This document shows positions 11,761-25,458 of a stretch of DNA of 64,000 bases, one piece after another; position 1 is the first letter of the stretch; every line of letters begins with the position of its first letter. The notes under the pieces were generated by a model. That model searched no databases and had not been told where the DNA came from. It saw only the letters and a program-made list of their open reading frames with translations. This DNA is from Apis mellifera. Lineage: Eukaryota; Arthropoda; Insecta; Hymenoptera; Apidae. The stretch is from contig NC_037650.1 of NCBI RefSeq assembly GCF_003254395.2, positions 5,580,071 through 5,644,070 of the forward strand. The letters are read 5' to 3'. The translations under genes and the position numbers were made by a program.

Positions 11761-13736
11761 AAAGAATTATAAGGCCGCTTTTAAATCGGGAAGAATTTTA
11801 TACGGCCGAGCGCGTGGAATAGCGCTCTTGGTAAAATGAAACTATTCCATAACATTCTTCGTCCAACAACTTCTATCTGACATTTGATTAAATTGCTTTA
11901 TAACCGTGATATTGCTCGAGTTATCTGTTTCGTCGATATCTGTTATTTAACATTCCAAGCTTTTCTCCGTCTCACAAACTTGCCTTCTTGTCCATTTCTC
12001 GTCTCTCCTTTTTTTTTTTTGTTTCATCGAATGAATCGGTGGTGCATCAAGAACGAAAATCTCTTTGACAAATTTCTCAATGGTGGACGACCGGTCGGAG
12101 AAGTCGTCGACCTTCTTCCCTTCGTATCGACGTCAAGTTCTTTACGACGAGGCTTGAAAATATTTACGAAATAGTCAAAGAGGCAGCAATAGTAATTACT
12201 AAGGCACGATAAGGGGAATTACAAAAGAAGACTGGCTGGTATTTGTGCTGAAGTGATTACATCTGGGATCACGATGGTGCTGACCCCTTTAAAATCAGGC
12301 CACTGATCGAAAGAAATGAAAATGAGTTCGTTGATCCTGAATATTCCGCAGAAAAGGAAAATGTGAAAAAAAAAAAAAAGGCACATGACGCGGAGAAAAT
12401 GGAAAATTTGAACGACGATTAATTTACGATTCGATCGAATTTCAACGTACAATTGGACCAATTGTCCGGATACAAGAAATTGTACGGATGATCGATCCAA
12501 AAAAAGAAATAAAAAAAAAACAGAAACAAAAAAGAAAGAGAAAGAAGGAAAAAAAGGGAAGGAAAGTTTCTGCTCGCTGAAACATGATTTTCTTTTTTCG
12601 ATCGAGACGCCGTAATCTGTTGGAGTGAATCGAACTCGACTGAATAAAACAAACAACAAGTATTCCTTCCTCCGTCGAGGAAGAGGAGAGCGTAGTACGC
12701 TCCAACCTTCATCGTCCTTACATTTTTATTTTCTCGATTTATTTTGTTCACAATATAGTTCGTTAGACCGCTTCCTTCGTTTCGATTTTTCTCTTCGCTC
12801 CCCGCTCTGGGAGACGGATTGCTGACTGGCCGCAACTTGAGATTCGCCTTCGATTTCTTTCATCTCATCCGCGGGCCGAGTTGAAAAATTGTTTTATCCC
12901 CCTCCTCCCTCTCCCGATTTATTACAAACACCGCCTGGCAATCAACCGGTATCGCGACGAGAAATCAGAAATGTTACGATCGTTTAATCGAATCGCGCGA
13001 GATTTTATCCTCCCTCGAGTTTTCGCGGCCGGGAGGATGGGACAATTACGGCGTCTCGTGTCCATGGGAGAAGCGATGGGGAAGGAAGGGGAGACGGAAA
13101 AAAATTTCAACGACGCCGTTGGTGCCGCCGCGACGTCGGTTCGCGCGCGAGAGAGAGAGAGAGAGAGAAAAAGAAACGAGATTTCGTAGAATTTTAAACG
13201 ACTCGTTAACTCACCAAACAGTCCCGAGTTTCCTCCTTGGTCCGAAATTACGCGAATTCTTCTTAAATTATAGCCGCACTGCGTACGGCAACTACCTCGG
13301 CCCCCCGCCTCGCGCTTTCAAATCTCAGAGCTGGAAAACTTGCCCGTTTATTGTATTTCGCGGAGCGTAAATCCCGATGGCGATCCAAGTGCGACTCGAT
13401 TCGTACTAATTGCGGAAATCCTTCGATCGGTCGTCGGAATCCGCTCGTTGCCGCAATATTGAACATTTCTTTCCTTCTGTGTCCCCCGTCTCCCTCACTC
13501 TCGCCGCGAGAATCAAGCCAGATAATTGGAATGGTGATGGCGACCACGTGACCACGCGGTTTTCATTAATTAAAAGCATCGTACTGCGTTACGTGACAAG
13601 CTGATAATCATTGGATTGTCATTTTTTCACGCGTTCCGATCGAGCCTTGCCCTTCTTATCCCTTTCTTATCCTCCCCTTTTCTTATCCCTCTTCTGCTCC
13701 GAATCCATCTCGCCTTTCTCCCTGACCTCTTCCTCG

Positions 13737-13772
13737 ATCCTCCTCCTCCTCCTCCTCCTGCTCCTCCTCCTC
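13737..13772. repeat. (TCC)n trinucleotide repeat
   Basis: TCC units with one GCT interruption, within a longer pyrimidine-rich stretch. Confidence 0.9.
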
Positions 13773-16469
13773 GCGCGTATTGTGCTCCTGAAAAGTTTAT
13801 TCTCACGCGTCAGGTGCGAGCGAACTGTAGCTTGGCTCGAAATTTTCCAATGCAAATCGGGCGCAATTTCATCGAATCAGATTATCGAATTTAGGATTCG
13901 ATTGAAATGAGAAATGGAATTACAGGAAAAAAAGTTTGGAATCGATCGGAAACGCTTTATCTCCGGGCCTTTAATTGAGATTAATGCGCGTTCTTTCGCG
14001 CGCGCCCAATTTTCCAAGTGACCCGCTATTGCGTGCTATTGCGCGCCATCAAAAATATCCGCATCAAAATATATATGTATATGAGTGAACAATTTTATTT
14101 CGATTCAATCTATCCGATAGACGATTGAATTTAACCGGATACGCGGAAAGATCGGTGGAAAATCCGATGGGATATAATTTATTTAATCATAATTATCACT
14201 GATTACGCAAAGAGGAGTTATTTGTACGACGGAAAAAGAAAAAAAAAAATGAAAACAATGACAGGATAGTCCGGGATACAATGAGTAGCGGGCGTATTAA
14301 TTCGCGCGGATCGCGTGCTCGCGTGTTATTTGCCTCTATTCACGAGCGGGGCCGTCGTGCTATCTCAAAAACATCTATCCATTGTTTGAAAATGTACGGA
14401 GCTTCGATTCGCGCGCGGTGTGCTTTCGTTTCGAGGAGACATTTCCGGCGTAATATCGAGACGCGATTCGCGAATTCCTGTGAAAACAGGTAGCGTGAAA
14501 AATGGGAAAAATTGGATTCTTCGTACCTTTTTTCCAACCTTCCTGCCTGCTTGCAGGGAAACGCGAGCAAAAAGGAAAAGAAAAGAAAAAAAAAAAATGT
14601 ATTCCCATTTTTATCCCGTAACATTGTACCTCGTCGCAGAAATAAACAATTTTGAGAAATGAATAGGGAAGTGGAAATATGTGAGGGGGGGATATCGGTA
14701 ACTCGTCGTCACTCCGGGGCTTTCGCGTCACTCCGCTTTAATCCAGAAATAATCTGGAACAAATATTTATATTAATTATCCTAATTTCCGCTAACGATGT
14801 TGCTTTACCGAGATCTTGAACTTTCTTCCTTTTTTTTTCTTTTTTTTTAATTATCGTTAATCCGGATAACGAATATTTCTTATCGCTATAACCCAATTAG
14901 AGGTCGAGTATTATGTAATAATTAGTCGACTTTTTGCCCCCCTCTTCCCGGGCCGTATCTTTACGCAGAAGAACATAAAAGAGGTGTACTTTATCCGATA
15001 GCGTGTGTGCGTGCATCGATTGGTTTGTTGACATCGTTGTTGGGAGCGCGACGTAATCCTACGTGTCTCCTCTCACGTAGAGATAATGCTTTTGATTCTT
15101 GGGCGTGATTAAATACGTAGCTTTATCGTTAATAAACTCCTCGATTAATAGATCGAGAGCGTTATCGGAGCGTTTATCGTTTTCTTTTCTTCTTTTTCTT
15201 TCTTTTCTACGTCTCTTTTTGCCCGTGCTGAAAAATCTGGAAATTTCGACTACGTTCGACTCTTCTTTCCCTTATTATTTCTTCCCTTTTTCTCTTTTTC
15301 TTTTTTTTCTTTTAATCCCCTTTTTTCGATTCATTTCTTTTCCCAAGGATATCTTTTTTAATAACAACGTGAAAGCGAAGTGAGAAATCGAACGAAAGGA
15401 AACAAAGTAAAAGAAAAAAAAAAAATATTAAAGAGGAGAAAAAGGGAAAAAGAATGGGAGAGGGCGGGAAGAGGGAGGGAATCGGCGGTGAAATTAATTA
15501 TCAGAGTAGTCGCGATAGTGATTTATCAATTTTAATTACCTCTGGCTTAACGAACTCTTAATTAGAAACGGAGACTCATAATTAACATCTACGAGGAGGA
15601 ATTTATTTTTATCGCTAGATAACAATTGGGCGAGTGTAAGAATAGCCATAGCGATACGGAGACTTAACGGCGGAGTGAACGAGCCGTTGCAAGTTTTCTA
15701 AATATACATAGTTGCACGATAAAGAGCGTACACGTGATAGCGAAGCGTTGACTTCGAAAGAGTAGTTTCTCCTCGTACTTTCTTCCCGTGCTATCTTTCT
15801 CTCCACTGCCTTCCCCTTTCTCTTCCACCGCCTTCTCTTTCTCGCTCTCTAATATTTCCCGGCCGCATTAGCATTTTGAGTGGCCGGCTGACATAAATTT
15901 ATTCTTAGGTTTCCATTAAGTCTGGCGGACAGTTATCCCAAACAGTTTCCCCCTCCGGCCCTTCCGCTTCCACGTTTATATCACGATCATTTCACGTCCC
16001 GGAAAATAAAGCCACTCCGCCCATATATATATACCTGTGAATCCTTCCCAACTGTTTCCGCTCTCGATTTACCATCGATTTCTGTCGCGATTAAGATATT
16101 TTATCGAAGAAATTGAAGATTTCGGAGAGAAACGAGAGACGAGAGGAATAAACAACGATAGAATCAATTCTCCAAGTGTAAACAATTTCGAAATGGATCT
16201 GTTTCTCGCGTTTTTCTTGACCTGTTTTCTTAACCCTTTAAATATCTAACGATTTCTTATTATTCGAGCAAAAACAAGATGGAAATAAAATTCTCTGCTT
16301 ATCGGAGCAAGATAATTCATTTTCGATAAAGATGGATGTTATCGTGTACGTTTTTGCAGATACCTACGGTTGATACAGAATCATCGATAGTTAAAGAAGC
16401 GCGTTGGTGGATATGAAAATATCTTAGCGGTTAGGAGTTACCGTTTGGCGGTAAGATTAAGGGTTGATT

Positions 16470-16492
16470 TGACTCGCAGAGGGTGCGAGTCA
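16470..16492. other. Short perfect inverted repeat (hairpin)
   Basis: GACTCGCA and TGCGAGTC are separated by a 5-nt GAGGG loop, and an extra outer T-A pair makes a 9-bp stem. Function is unknown, and about one such structure is expected by chance in this length of DNA. Confidence 0.5.
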
Positions 16493-17158
16493 CCTTCCTT
16501 ATCGACGGAATTCAACCCCTGTTTCGACGAAACTTGCGCTTGTTCGCAACCAGATGTCAGTGTCTCCTCGACCAAGGGATGCAATGGACAAAGGTTTGAT
16601 TTAAATTCATCTTTTCAGAGGATAGAAGAGATAATATTCTTCGATATATATATATGTATATATGTATATTCTCGTTAATCGATTGATCGATTTTATTTCA
16701 TTCGCTTTCGATATACTTTTCTTTTTTCTTTTTTTTGATATCCTTATGTTCAGAAGCAAAAATTGCGTTAAAAAAGATTGATCGATTGAAAAGATTGTGA
16801 AAATCATTATAGTACTTGTATACGTGGTAGATTTCTTTGGCATCGTTTCATCGAAATATACGACAAAGGAGAGCCGAATACAGGTAGCCTGGAATGTAAT
16901 CGCCTTAAACGATATTCCCGGATTTCGTGCCAGAAACGTGCAGACGTTCTATAATAGATATTTGCCATACGTAATGATAATCCCATAATGCAAGGATTCC
17001 TATTCTCAACAGGGCACCACAAATGTCAAATTTCTTCCGCCTGACGTGCGTCGAAATCATATTTCTTATTCGCTTCCTCACCGACCCTAGGTATATTGCA
17101 CGGTCTCTGACGCAAGAACGGGCTGGAATGTGTATCGAAGCGGAAAAAAAATTTATAC

Positions 17159-17161
<3 letters not shown>

Positions 17162-17203
<42 letters not shown>
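17162..17203. repeat. (TA)n microsatellite
   Basis: Uninterrupted TA run of about 42 bp, ending in ACATACATACAC. Confidence 0.97.
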
Positions 17204-17207
<4 letters not shown>

Positions 17208-17917
17208 CATACACGATATCTCGATCGATGATGGTTTTCATACTTTTGCACAGCGACAGAGCGGATCGAACAAGACTTGTATAGAGATTGTTGAAATCTG
17301 TGCAAATAAGAAGAAATCGGTGGATGGAAATTTGACGACGGTTTAAGTCGCGTATCGTACAAATGATCCTGCGTATAAGAATGAATTTCACAAAGCGGCG
17401 ATACGTGATTAAAATGTGCACACACTTTTCGCGGACATCTCGAGCCAGCTACGCCAACTCGAGGATACAGAGGGTGTAACCGTGATTAAAGTACTAGAAG
17501 ATTAGCCATCAAACGGACCACGAAAGGACACGGGAGACAGGTGACACTTGAAACCGAAATTAATTGCAACTCTGAGGGAGTGTCACAATAAATAGACGGT
17601 GATACAATGAAACTGTTTTTCAGGAGGGAAAAATCGTCAAAAGATATTTACATATTTACAAAGAAAGTGAAGCAGAGTGAGGAGCCATAAGGATGAGCAA
17701 GCCGACCGGTGAGGGAATGAGCGAAGGAGAGAAAGAGAGAGAGAGAGAGAAGGAGGGAGGGGAGGGGGAACAGTTTCAATTTGCATGATGGCCGTGTGGC
17801 TTCGCCAGGATAACTGTAATCTCTCTCGACGTCACGAGAGAAGAGTAAATTTTATCGCAGCCATCCCGGAATCGCAGTGAGACGGAAAGACAGGCCGGGG
17901 ATCGGAGGTCCTGGAAG

Positions 17918-17940
17918 GCTTTTGCCAAAGGGGCAAAAGC
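17918..17940. other. Short perfect inverted repeat (hairpin)
   Basis: GCTTTTGCC and GGCAAAAGC are separated by a 5-nt AAAGG loop. A strong donor-like GTAAGT lies about 80 bp downstream at 18019. Function is unknown. Confidence 0.5.
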
Positions 17941-18261
17941 TCGACCTTTCATATCCATGTTTGCACTGGGCGAAAGCAGCCAGGAGGTACGGAGAGGCCA
18001 GAGTCCGCAAGGACGGAAGTAAGTATACATTCGGCCTTTACCTCTCTCTCTCTCTCTGTATCAACCTACAGACCTGCCGACCTGTCTGCCTACCAACCTT
18101 TTCAAGGCGTAATTAAATGGCGGCGCGCTGCTGCGCGACCTTTTCGCGAGTATGCCCTAGGTTGTCTGCGTGTAAACGTGCAATGGAAATCGCGGCACAC
18201 CGACGGGGGCTGGGAAAAGTGCGTTTAATTCCATTTGAATCGCACTGTGCGCCAAGAGAGG

Positions 18262-18284
18262 GAGAGAGAGAGAGAGAGAGAGAG
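18262..18284. repeat. (GA)n microsatellite
   Basis: Perfect GA run of about 23 bp. Confidence 0.92.
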
Positions 18285-19761
18285 CGAGTGGTGTCGAGCC
18301 GTGTGGTTTCCCGTTCACTGGAGAATCGACGGACATGTAAGATCTCGTTCAGCCTCTTTCTCTTCAGAGTTTCTACAGAGTTGGGCACGGTGACAACTCG
18401 GTGTCAAACTCGTTGAGACGTCGAGCGTCGCTCGAGATTAAACCGACGATGCCATCGTCACACCTGTTTGCTGCGAAATTCTTCATTGTTTCACACGGTG
18501 TTCTTGAACAGGTTCTGAACAGTTCTAAGCGAGATATCGTAACCATTCCCTTTGCCGCGATACGATGGGTTCTGCATCGATTCGACGAGGTTCCGTTCAA
18601 ACGACGACGATTATTATTTCGTTTCGGGAACGAGCGAGGCAAAGGCGATGCATTCCCGTTCGGAATGGAATCAGTTTTTCCCGTTGGACGGTTTCTTTGA
18701 CGAAATTCGATTTTAACTCTGGATCGCACTTATCTGAAAGCAAAATATGAATTTCTTTGATTCGTCGCGGAAGAATAAATGGTTCGGTTGGCGCGAATGA
18801 AAATAGTGCGGGGAACGGCGACGAGAGAATCTTTCGTTCTTTCTTTCAACGGTGATTTCGACGGAACGGAAGACGAAGAAAAGGGGGGGAGGGTGGAATA
18901 AGAGGAATAAGAGAAAAGAAATCTCTTTTCATTTCTCCGCTTGCCCCCTCCTGTCCTCACCTCCGGAAGCAAAAACCGATACGGACCCCCACGAGGAGAA
19001 CTCGAAACATTAAAGAAAGCGCACGGTTGTTAATGCAAAAATGCAAAGGTATACAATATGACGGGGTCATTATTTGAAAAGTACAGTTGAGCTTCGACCA
19101 GGCCGGGGAAGTTGTTTGAGTAATAAAGAGCGAAAGGTTCGCAGGGGCTGTGAGGACCTCGACATCGCAGCCGTGCCTTTGATCAATTTACCGGCGTTTC
19201 CCCCGACTAAACGCGCGCTGATCTCCCATGAATATGGAGAATCCGTCAGCAGAGGTTACACCGAGGTACTACCGACTACCGTCATCTAATTGTCGTTCAT
19301 CTTTTAAGCGTTCGAGGTGCGACGTCGCGCTGCCGAAGAAATTCCTCCGAAGAACGAATCATCCTCGATACAATCCTCAATCTCAATCCCCCTCCCTATC
19401 GATACCTAAACATGGATCAATTTCCAATCCAAACCGAACTTTGTATTAAACTTCTTTTCACTTTTTTTTTTTTTACAATTCAGAAGAGAGAAAGAAGATC
19501 TATCTTTCACGTGATGAAAAGTGGGATGAAAAATACGAATTTTTCTTTCTTTTTTTTAAACAGAATCAAAGGGTGAGATATGCATATGTTCCAGTTAAAT
19601 AATGGATCTTTTTTTTACATACGCTGTTGTATCCATTATAGCAGCAAAGGACGCCGTTTTGGTCCAGTGACTCGGATACGGAGAAATCCTCTGCCTAACG
19701 AGACAATGAATTCGTTTGATAAACAGGAGAAAACCGAAAAAAAAAGAACGCAACGATATCC

Positions 19762-19762
<1 letters not shown>

Positions 19763-19794
<32 letters not shown>
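19763..19794. repeat. (TC)n microsatellite
   Basis: Perfect 32-bp TC run. Confidence 0.95.
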
Positions 19795-19796
<2 letters not shown>

Positions 19797-20098
19797 GCGT
19801 GTTTACGTGTGTTGCGTAACAAAGGGGTAGAGGAGGGGAGGAAGGAGGGTGGAGGAGGAGCGAATACGAAAAAACAATCGCACAGGCGTCATTCCTTTAC
19901 CAACCGATGACTGCGAGCACCAGAGCATGCACGGTTAAGAGTACCTACGACTCTCTGAAGCGTTCTCCAAGTGGATAAAATAACAGTGGGGCGTGCGTGT
20001 GCGGGGGTGGTAGTTGTGGAGGCCGGCATAGATCAAAGCTAAGCTGCGGGGGTGACCGGCGACCTACCGACGAGAGAATACCGACTCGCGACTCCATT

Positions 20099-20116
20099 TC
20101 TCTCTCTCTCTCTCTC
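20099..20116. repeat. (TC)n microsatellite
   Basis: TC run of about 18 bp followed by two TCGATC units. Confidence 0.85.
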
Positions 20117-21667
20117 GATCTCGATCTCCCTCCCTTCCTCCCCCCCTCCCCATTCCTCTACCTTTATTTCGTCGAGCCCCGTCCTTATTCGTCCCGTGCA
20201 TTCGCTTGCACTCCAACTCGTTCAAGTGGCATCGGCTCTCGAGAATCGAGAAAGGAATAAAGAACGGTCGCGGCCTCATGCGTAAAACGATGCCACTGCA
20301 AACAATCCCCCTCCGATTTGTTTAGGTATAACAATCTGTCTCACCCCATCGGGAAGACCCTCTTCTTTTTCTTCTTCTTCTTCCTCCTCCTCCTTCTCCT
20401 GATACTCTTCGTTTCGTCTTCTTTTCAATTTACATGCACTTGCAGAACTGTGTGCCAATCGACCGACTGACCAAACGACTTTGAACTTCTTTTTTTCTCC
20501 TTTCTTTCTTTTATTTTTTATTCGCTTTTTTGGACGGAATTTAATTATCCGTCCTCTTCCTTTTTCTCTTCCAGATTTCCGCCGAATCGAAGCGAACGAG
20601 GAGGGTTGATGAAAACAGGTGAAGGGACAGAACGAAAAATCGGTTGTCGGTCGGGAAAAGACAAGGGAATATTCTCGTTTTTTCCTTCTCTTCCGGTACG
20701 TCTACGATTACCACGTAGCTATATATAGCGGTAGATTTCTCTCGTGACACGTTGAATCGAGGGATCCCCCACGACTGATTAGCTGTTATCGCAATAATAG
20801 GTGACGTGACGTGTATGCGGAAGTCTCCCTCCCGGGAAGAGGGAGGGGGAGAGGGTTGAAGTCCATTGTCTTTCGATCGGCCGTCCTTTTCCAATTCGCC
20901 GCCTGCCAATTCCTTCTGGACATAGACAGAGACACCCGAGACTCCGTACTCGATCGGATCTCTCCATGAAAAATCGAAAAAAAGCCTTGGGCACATTTCC
21001 TGTTGTTCGTTGCGTCGATCGACCAATTTTCGCTCGTCGAAAGGAAGAAAGAAAGAAAGAAAGGAAGGAGGGGGAAGAAACGGAAACGCGGTTCTCGTAT
21101 TCGCGTCAATCTCGTAGTTTCGCGATATAAAACGGAAACTCTTCAAAGGGAACTCGATTGTCCCTCTTGGCTGACAATTTATCTAATTGCTATCGTTTTC
21201 TATGCGCCGACGGTTTACTTTTGTTTCCGTGGTCCGCCAGTCTTTCATCTCTCTTATGTTCGCGGAGGGTGTTACCAAGTGGAAGAACTCTTGGTGCGGG
21301 GTTGAAGTGTCAGGATCGGTAAAACAATAAACCGCCGCTATTACTTTTGCCGGATAATCAGCCAATCACGGAATCGGCGTCGTTCGTGATCCTCTTAAGG
21401 GCGGCTTTTCGAGAGCGAGCGAAGCTCGTTATCGCGTCTTAATCCGGGCAAATCCTTTCAACTTTCAGCCGTGTCTACGCTTTTCCAACCTAACTAAAGG
21501 ATTCCTCTGTAAGCATCTCTCTCTCTTTCTCCCTCCCTCTCTGTCCTGTTTCCCTTCCCATCGCTCTCTCCTTCCTCCCTCGAGAATTCCATCCGGTGTC
21601 TCTGTTTCCTTGCTCCACCCTGGATCCCTCCCTCAGACTTCTCTCCACCGTTCTTTATCTTCCCCGG

Positions 21668-21693
21668 GCAGCAGCAGCAGCAGCAGCAGCAGC
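21668..21693. repeat. (GCA)n trinucleotide repeat
   Basis: Eight GCA units plus two bases. The surrounding sequence shows no supported reading frame, so this is not a coding Gln or Ala tract. Confidence 0.93.
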
Positions 21694-23832
21694 TCGTCGC
21701 GCGATTATTCCGTTTCCGTTCCGTTCGCGGCGAACAACTTGGCCGGGTTGCATTAACGAGTGTCATGGAAATTAGTGGAGCTAAGGTAAACGCGGAAATT
21801 AAAGCGTTTGCGCGTCAAAGAATCATCAGGGTGGAGAGAAATGGGAGGATGAGCGCGTTCGATTCGATTTAATCGAAATAAAATAAAATAAAAAAAGAAA
21901 AAAAGAATAGATAGATAAAAAAATTAAAAAATGACGATTGATCACTTGGTTCGCTAGTTTAAAAATTAAACGGAGAGAGAGAAGCGGAGAAACGAAGGGA
22001 TAATATTCGAAAAATGGAGAGAATATTTTTTAATATATATATATATCTCGATCGATGGGAGAAGAGGAGGATTTTTCTGGAAACGGAGCACAGTTTGCGC
22101 GTGTTCTTTTTCTCTCGCGGACGAAAACCATCGCTCGGCCGACAAGAGGTTAAAATGGAGGCTGTGATGCGAACAAACCTTAGGCGTGGAAGAGGGTCCG
22201 GGATAGCAGAGGCAACAGCAGTGCCAGAGGCCGGTTCAGGGGTTGGGTGTGAAGAAGGAACGCTAAGGGATAGGAACGGATGGAGAATGGATATGGGGGG
22301 ATGAAACACGGGGTTGGCTAGATAGATGGGCTGGTGGATGGTTGGCTGCTTAGCCAGTAGGTTCCTCATTACCGAGAACGCTCTATTCACACCTTCTCCA
22401 GAACTTTAGGGATGTATACGAACCACGTTTGATTTTTCTTCTCTCGCGTTTTACGTTTCCTTCCTTTTTCTTTTCTTTTTCTTTCCTCTTCTTTTTTTAT
22501 TATTATTATAATTCGGTGATTTCACGAATATATAATAACGCGAATGTTTTTATTTTTTTAATTCCACGTAATTAAGCAGTCGGATTATACGTATATATAC
22601 AGCGAAGGTTTAATTTTATCTATTTTATTCGAATCGAAAGAGTTCACAAATACATTTGCCAGTAAAAAACGTTCGATTTTAAGCTTTAAACAATCATAGC
22701 TAACAGTTTCTCTAATTCGGATCAACTGTACCATTTCACATAATATTTCTTCCTCTCTTTCTTTCTCTCTATCAAATGAACTAATTCATCTCGTGTTTCA
22801 GACATGTCAACGGTGATATAATACACGGACAAGAGAAAAAAGGAAACTTAAGAGGATAACATCGAGCGCGAACAAGATTTCCAAGATTAACCGATACGCA
22901 CCGTGCAAGTTCGTCCTCGTTAATCGAGTAGTTGAGTCGAAGATTAAACAGAACGTAAGAACGAAGGCTGGAGGAAGGCCTCGCCGTTTTGCCTCGTTGT
23001 TCCGTCGGGCATCCTATGATCATCTAATCTTCAATTGAATTTGAAGTGGTATGTAAATCGCTGTTCTCTCTATACCCCATTTCTCTCGCGCCTGCCAATC
23101 GAATTGGGAAGGGTGGAACGTACGTGGGCCGTCGATCTACAGTCATCTGAACGAAAAGAAGGGTCCGAGGTAACCAGATGAGCGTAAAACCGTGTGTGCC
23201 CGGCCCGGAGGGGGAGGGAGAGGGGGGGCAAACATTGACATATGTCCGCGTTAAATCTAACCGCGAGACTCGAATCGAAACTCTCCCACGCAAACAACTT
23301 CTCTCCCCTTTAAATTACCCGATACTCTTTTCTGTCGAAAATCCTTAGTTGGACGTTCAACGACGTCCTCATCTCATATTGGAATCTTTTCTTATTTTCC
23401 TGTTGCCTCTTTTTCGTGTTGCAATTTTTTTCTTCTCCGTGGATAACGAAAATTGGTGGAAAAAGCAAAAATTATTTTGGGGACAATGGGTTCGAGATTC
23501 GCGAGTATCGTTGCGAAAGTATTCGATATTTGGTTTCCAAAGGAGAATCCAGAGATCAAGTAGGATGGATACGCTCAAACACGAGCGCGCAGGAGTTTGG
23601 ACGAAGGGTATTTGTATCGTGGTACACAGCCCTCACAAAAGTTTGTGAAAAACGTAAACGGGGTCAGGAGGATCGCCTTTATGCTCTAATACCACAATGC
23701 TTATATACCAGATCGTCATGAAAATGGGGTCGTTGGACGTAAGTATATTTGCTTTTAATACCTGGCCAAAGCCAAAGTATTAGCAGCATTAGGGAGATAA
23801 TCCGCGTGTCCTTTCACCATCGTCAAATCTGC

Positions 23833-23860
23833 TTGTTGTTGTTGTTGTTGTTGCTGTTGT
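23833..23860. repeat. (TTG)n trinucleotide repeat
   Basis: Seven perfect TTG units followed by a CTG and further TTG-like units. Confidence 0.9.
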
Positions 23861-25424
23861 CGTAGTCGTCTACTATTAGGTTTAGTTAGTATATCGCTGC
23901 TTTCGAAGATCGTGAAAAGGGTTGCGATACCGAAACGAGCGAATTCGTTGAACGAACATCGTATTAGCTGTTGAAATCGATGAACCAAGATATCCTTTCC
24001 AAGAATTTTAAGAGTCTTTTCGTCCTGCCGACTCTTACAATCGTATATTCAATCTCGGTAACGAGAAGGATTACGATCTCAAAGAAACTTTTCCGAGAAG
24101 AATCCAACGATAATCCTTTATTAATCAACCCTCGAGACAGAGAGAAAGAGAGAGAAATCTAATCTCCGCGTATATTTTATTAATTTCTCTCGTACGTACG
24201 TATCAAGAGGATATTAATTCTCCATTACTCTTTCCTCTTTTACATCCCCCGATATTAAATCTCTCGAAAAATCTCCCTCTCGTACACGTGCAACAATCTT
24301 CCAACATTCTACGTTCTTAATAATCGTCGAATATCCGATATATATATATACATATACCGATAACACAAGCCACGAGAGCAGTCGCCAAATTTTTCGTCCG
24401 GAAAGAAACGAAAAAAACGTTCGCCTAGATACATTACGCTACGTTATCCGATTAATTGCATCGATCTCGCGAATAAAACCGGGGATCGTCACCTCGTCTA
24501 TCGGCGAGGAAGCTCAAGGGACGAGGAAGCATGAAACTGGAGCAGACGTTTAGAACCGCGTGTTTGGAAAGGCTGTCGGCCCTTGTCATCGTCATTGAGG
24601 ATCCGTAGGGATTCTCCCCCCCTCCGGTAGCTGCGGGCATCACGGGAGCGTTAGAGTCGGCGAGGACTCTTACATGGAGATTTCACCAGCTTCCACCCGG
24701 ATACACGTGTATCCCATCGTGCGTATGCGCGTGTGTACACGCATGTGTCGGAGGAACCGAATCATCGGCCTATAACCTTTATCTCCGGTAGCGGCCACGT
24801 TAAGGCCGGCTTAACTATTTATAGACCGTCCTTACGCCCCATTGGCGTGCAGCTACTACGAATTTTTCCGGCGGTGTTCTTTCAATGGGAATGTTACCTT
24901 CTAGAGGATTGGCTCCCTTGATGCGCCGTTGAAAAAAGGAGGAAAAAAGAAAAAAATAGTACGCATTTCGTGTCTTTTTTTTTCTCTTTTTCTTTTTCTT
25001 TCTTTTTCCTGGCGAAAAGAAATGGCGAAAAATCGGAAAGAGATTAAATAAGCGATTAAACAAGATGGAAAAATGTGTTCGGTAGATCGATTGGAAGGGT
25101 TGGTTCGGTGATAATAGCTCGAATCGCGCGTGGGGAATTTTTTTTTTCTCTCTCTCTTCTTACAAATCCAGTTGAAAAATTTGTTGTGTATTGTCCCGAT
25201 CGCGATAATTTTCGGTCGGGCTCGCTCTGTTTGATTCGAGATTCGACATTCGGTATCGAGTGTTTTCATCGAGATCCAGAATTTATTTTCCAAATTTTCT
25301 GAATTGCGAGATCGGAGAAGAGTCTGTGACAAAGACCAATTGCTGCGTCGGCGGTACGCATGAAACGATGGTGGATACCTGTCACGCCAGGAGATCGCGT
25401 TCTATTTATTTTCATAGAGTCCTC

Positions 25425-25428
<4 letters not shown>

Positions 25429-25454
<26 letters not shown>
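25429..25454. repeat. (TC)n microsatellite
   Basis: Perfect 26-bp TC run. Confidence 0.94.

Positions 25455-25458
<4 letters not shown>

Larger units (their letters stand above)
11761..22400. other. Non-coding stretch between the b561 gene and erm, first part
   Basis: No coding gene is supported. The non-coding first exon of the b561 gene may lie in the lower-coordinate part. Contents include a TCC repeat near 13740, a purine-rich block at 15405-15475, hairpins at 16470-16492 and 17918-17940, a (TA)n run at 17162-17203, TC/GA runs near 18262, 19763 and 20099, and a GCA repeat at 21668. Open frames through these blocks encode low-complexity Ser/Leu, Tyr/Ile or Glu/Lys runs and were discarded. 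Confidence 0.6.

Noticed and set aside
12200..12208. TAAGGCACG, identical to the first nine bases of miR-124
   Set aside because: The sequence diverges immediately after and no complementary arm is visible nearby, so the match is likely chance.
24452..24643. Minus-strand 63-codon frame with an acceptor-like CCCGCAG and a donor-like CGAG|GTGACG
   Set aside because: It looks somewhat exon-like, but there is no recognisable protein family, no partner exon and no conservation evidence.
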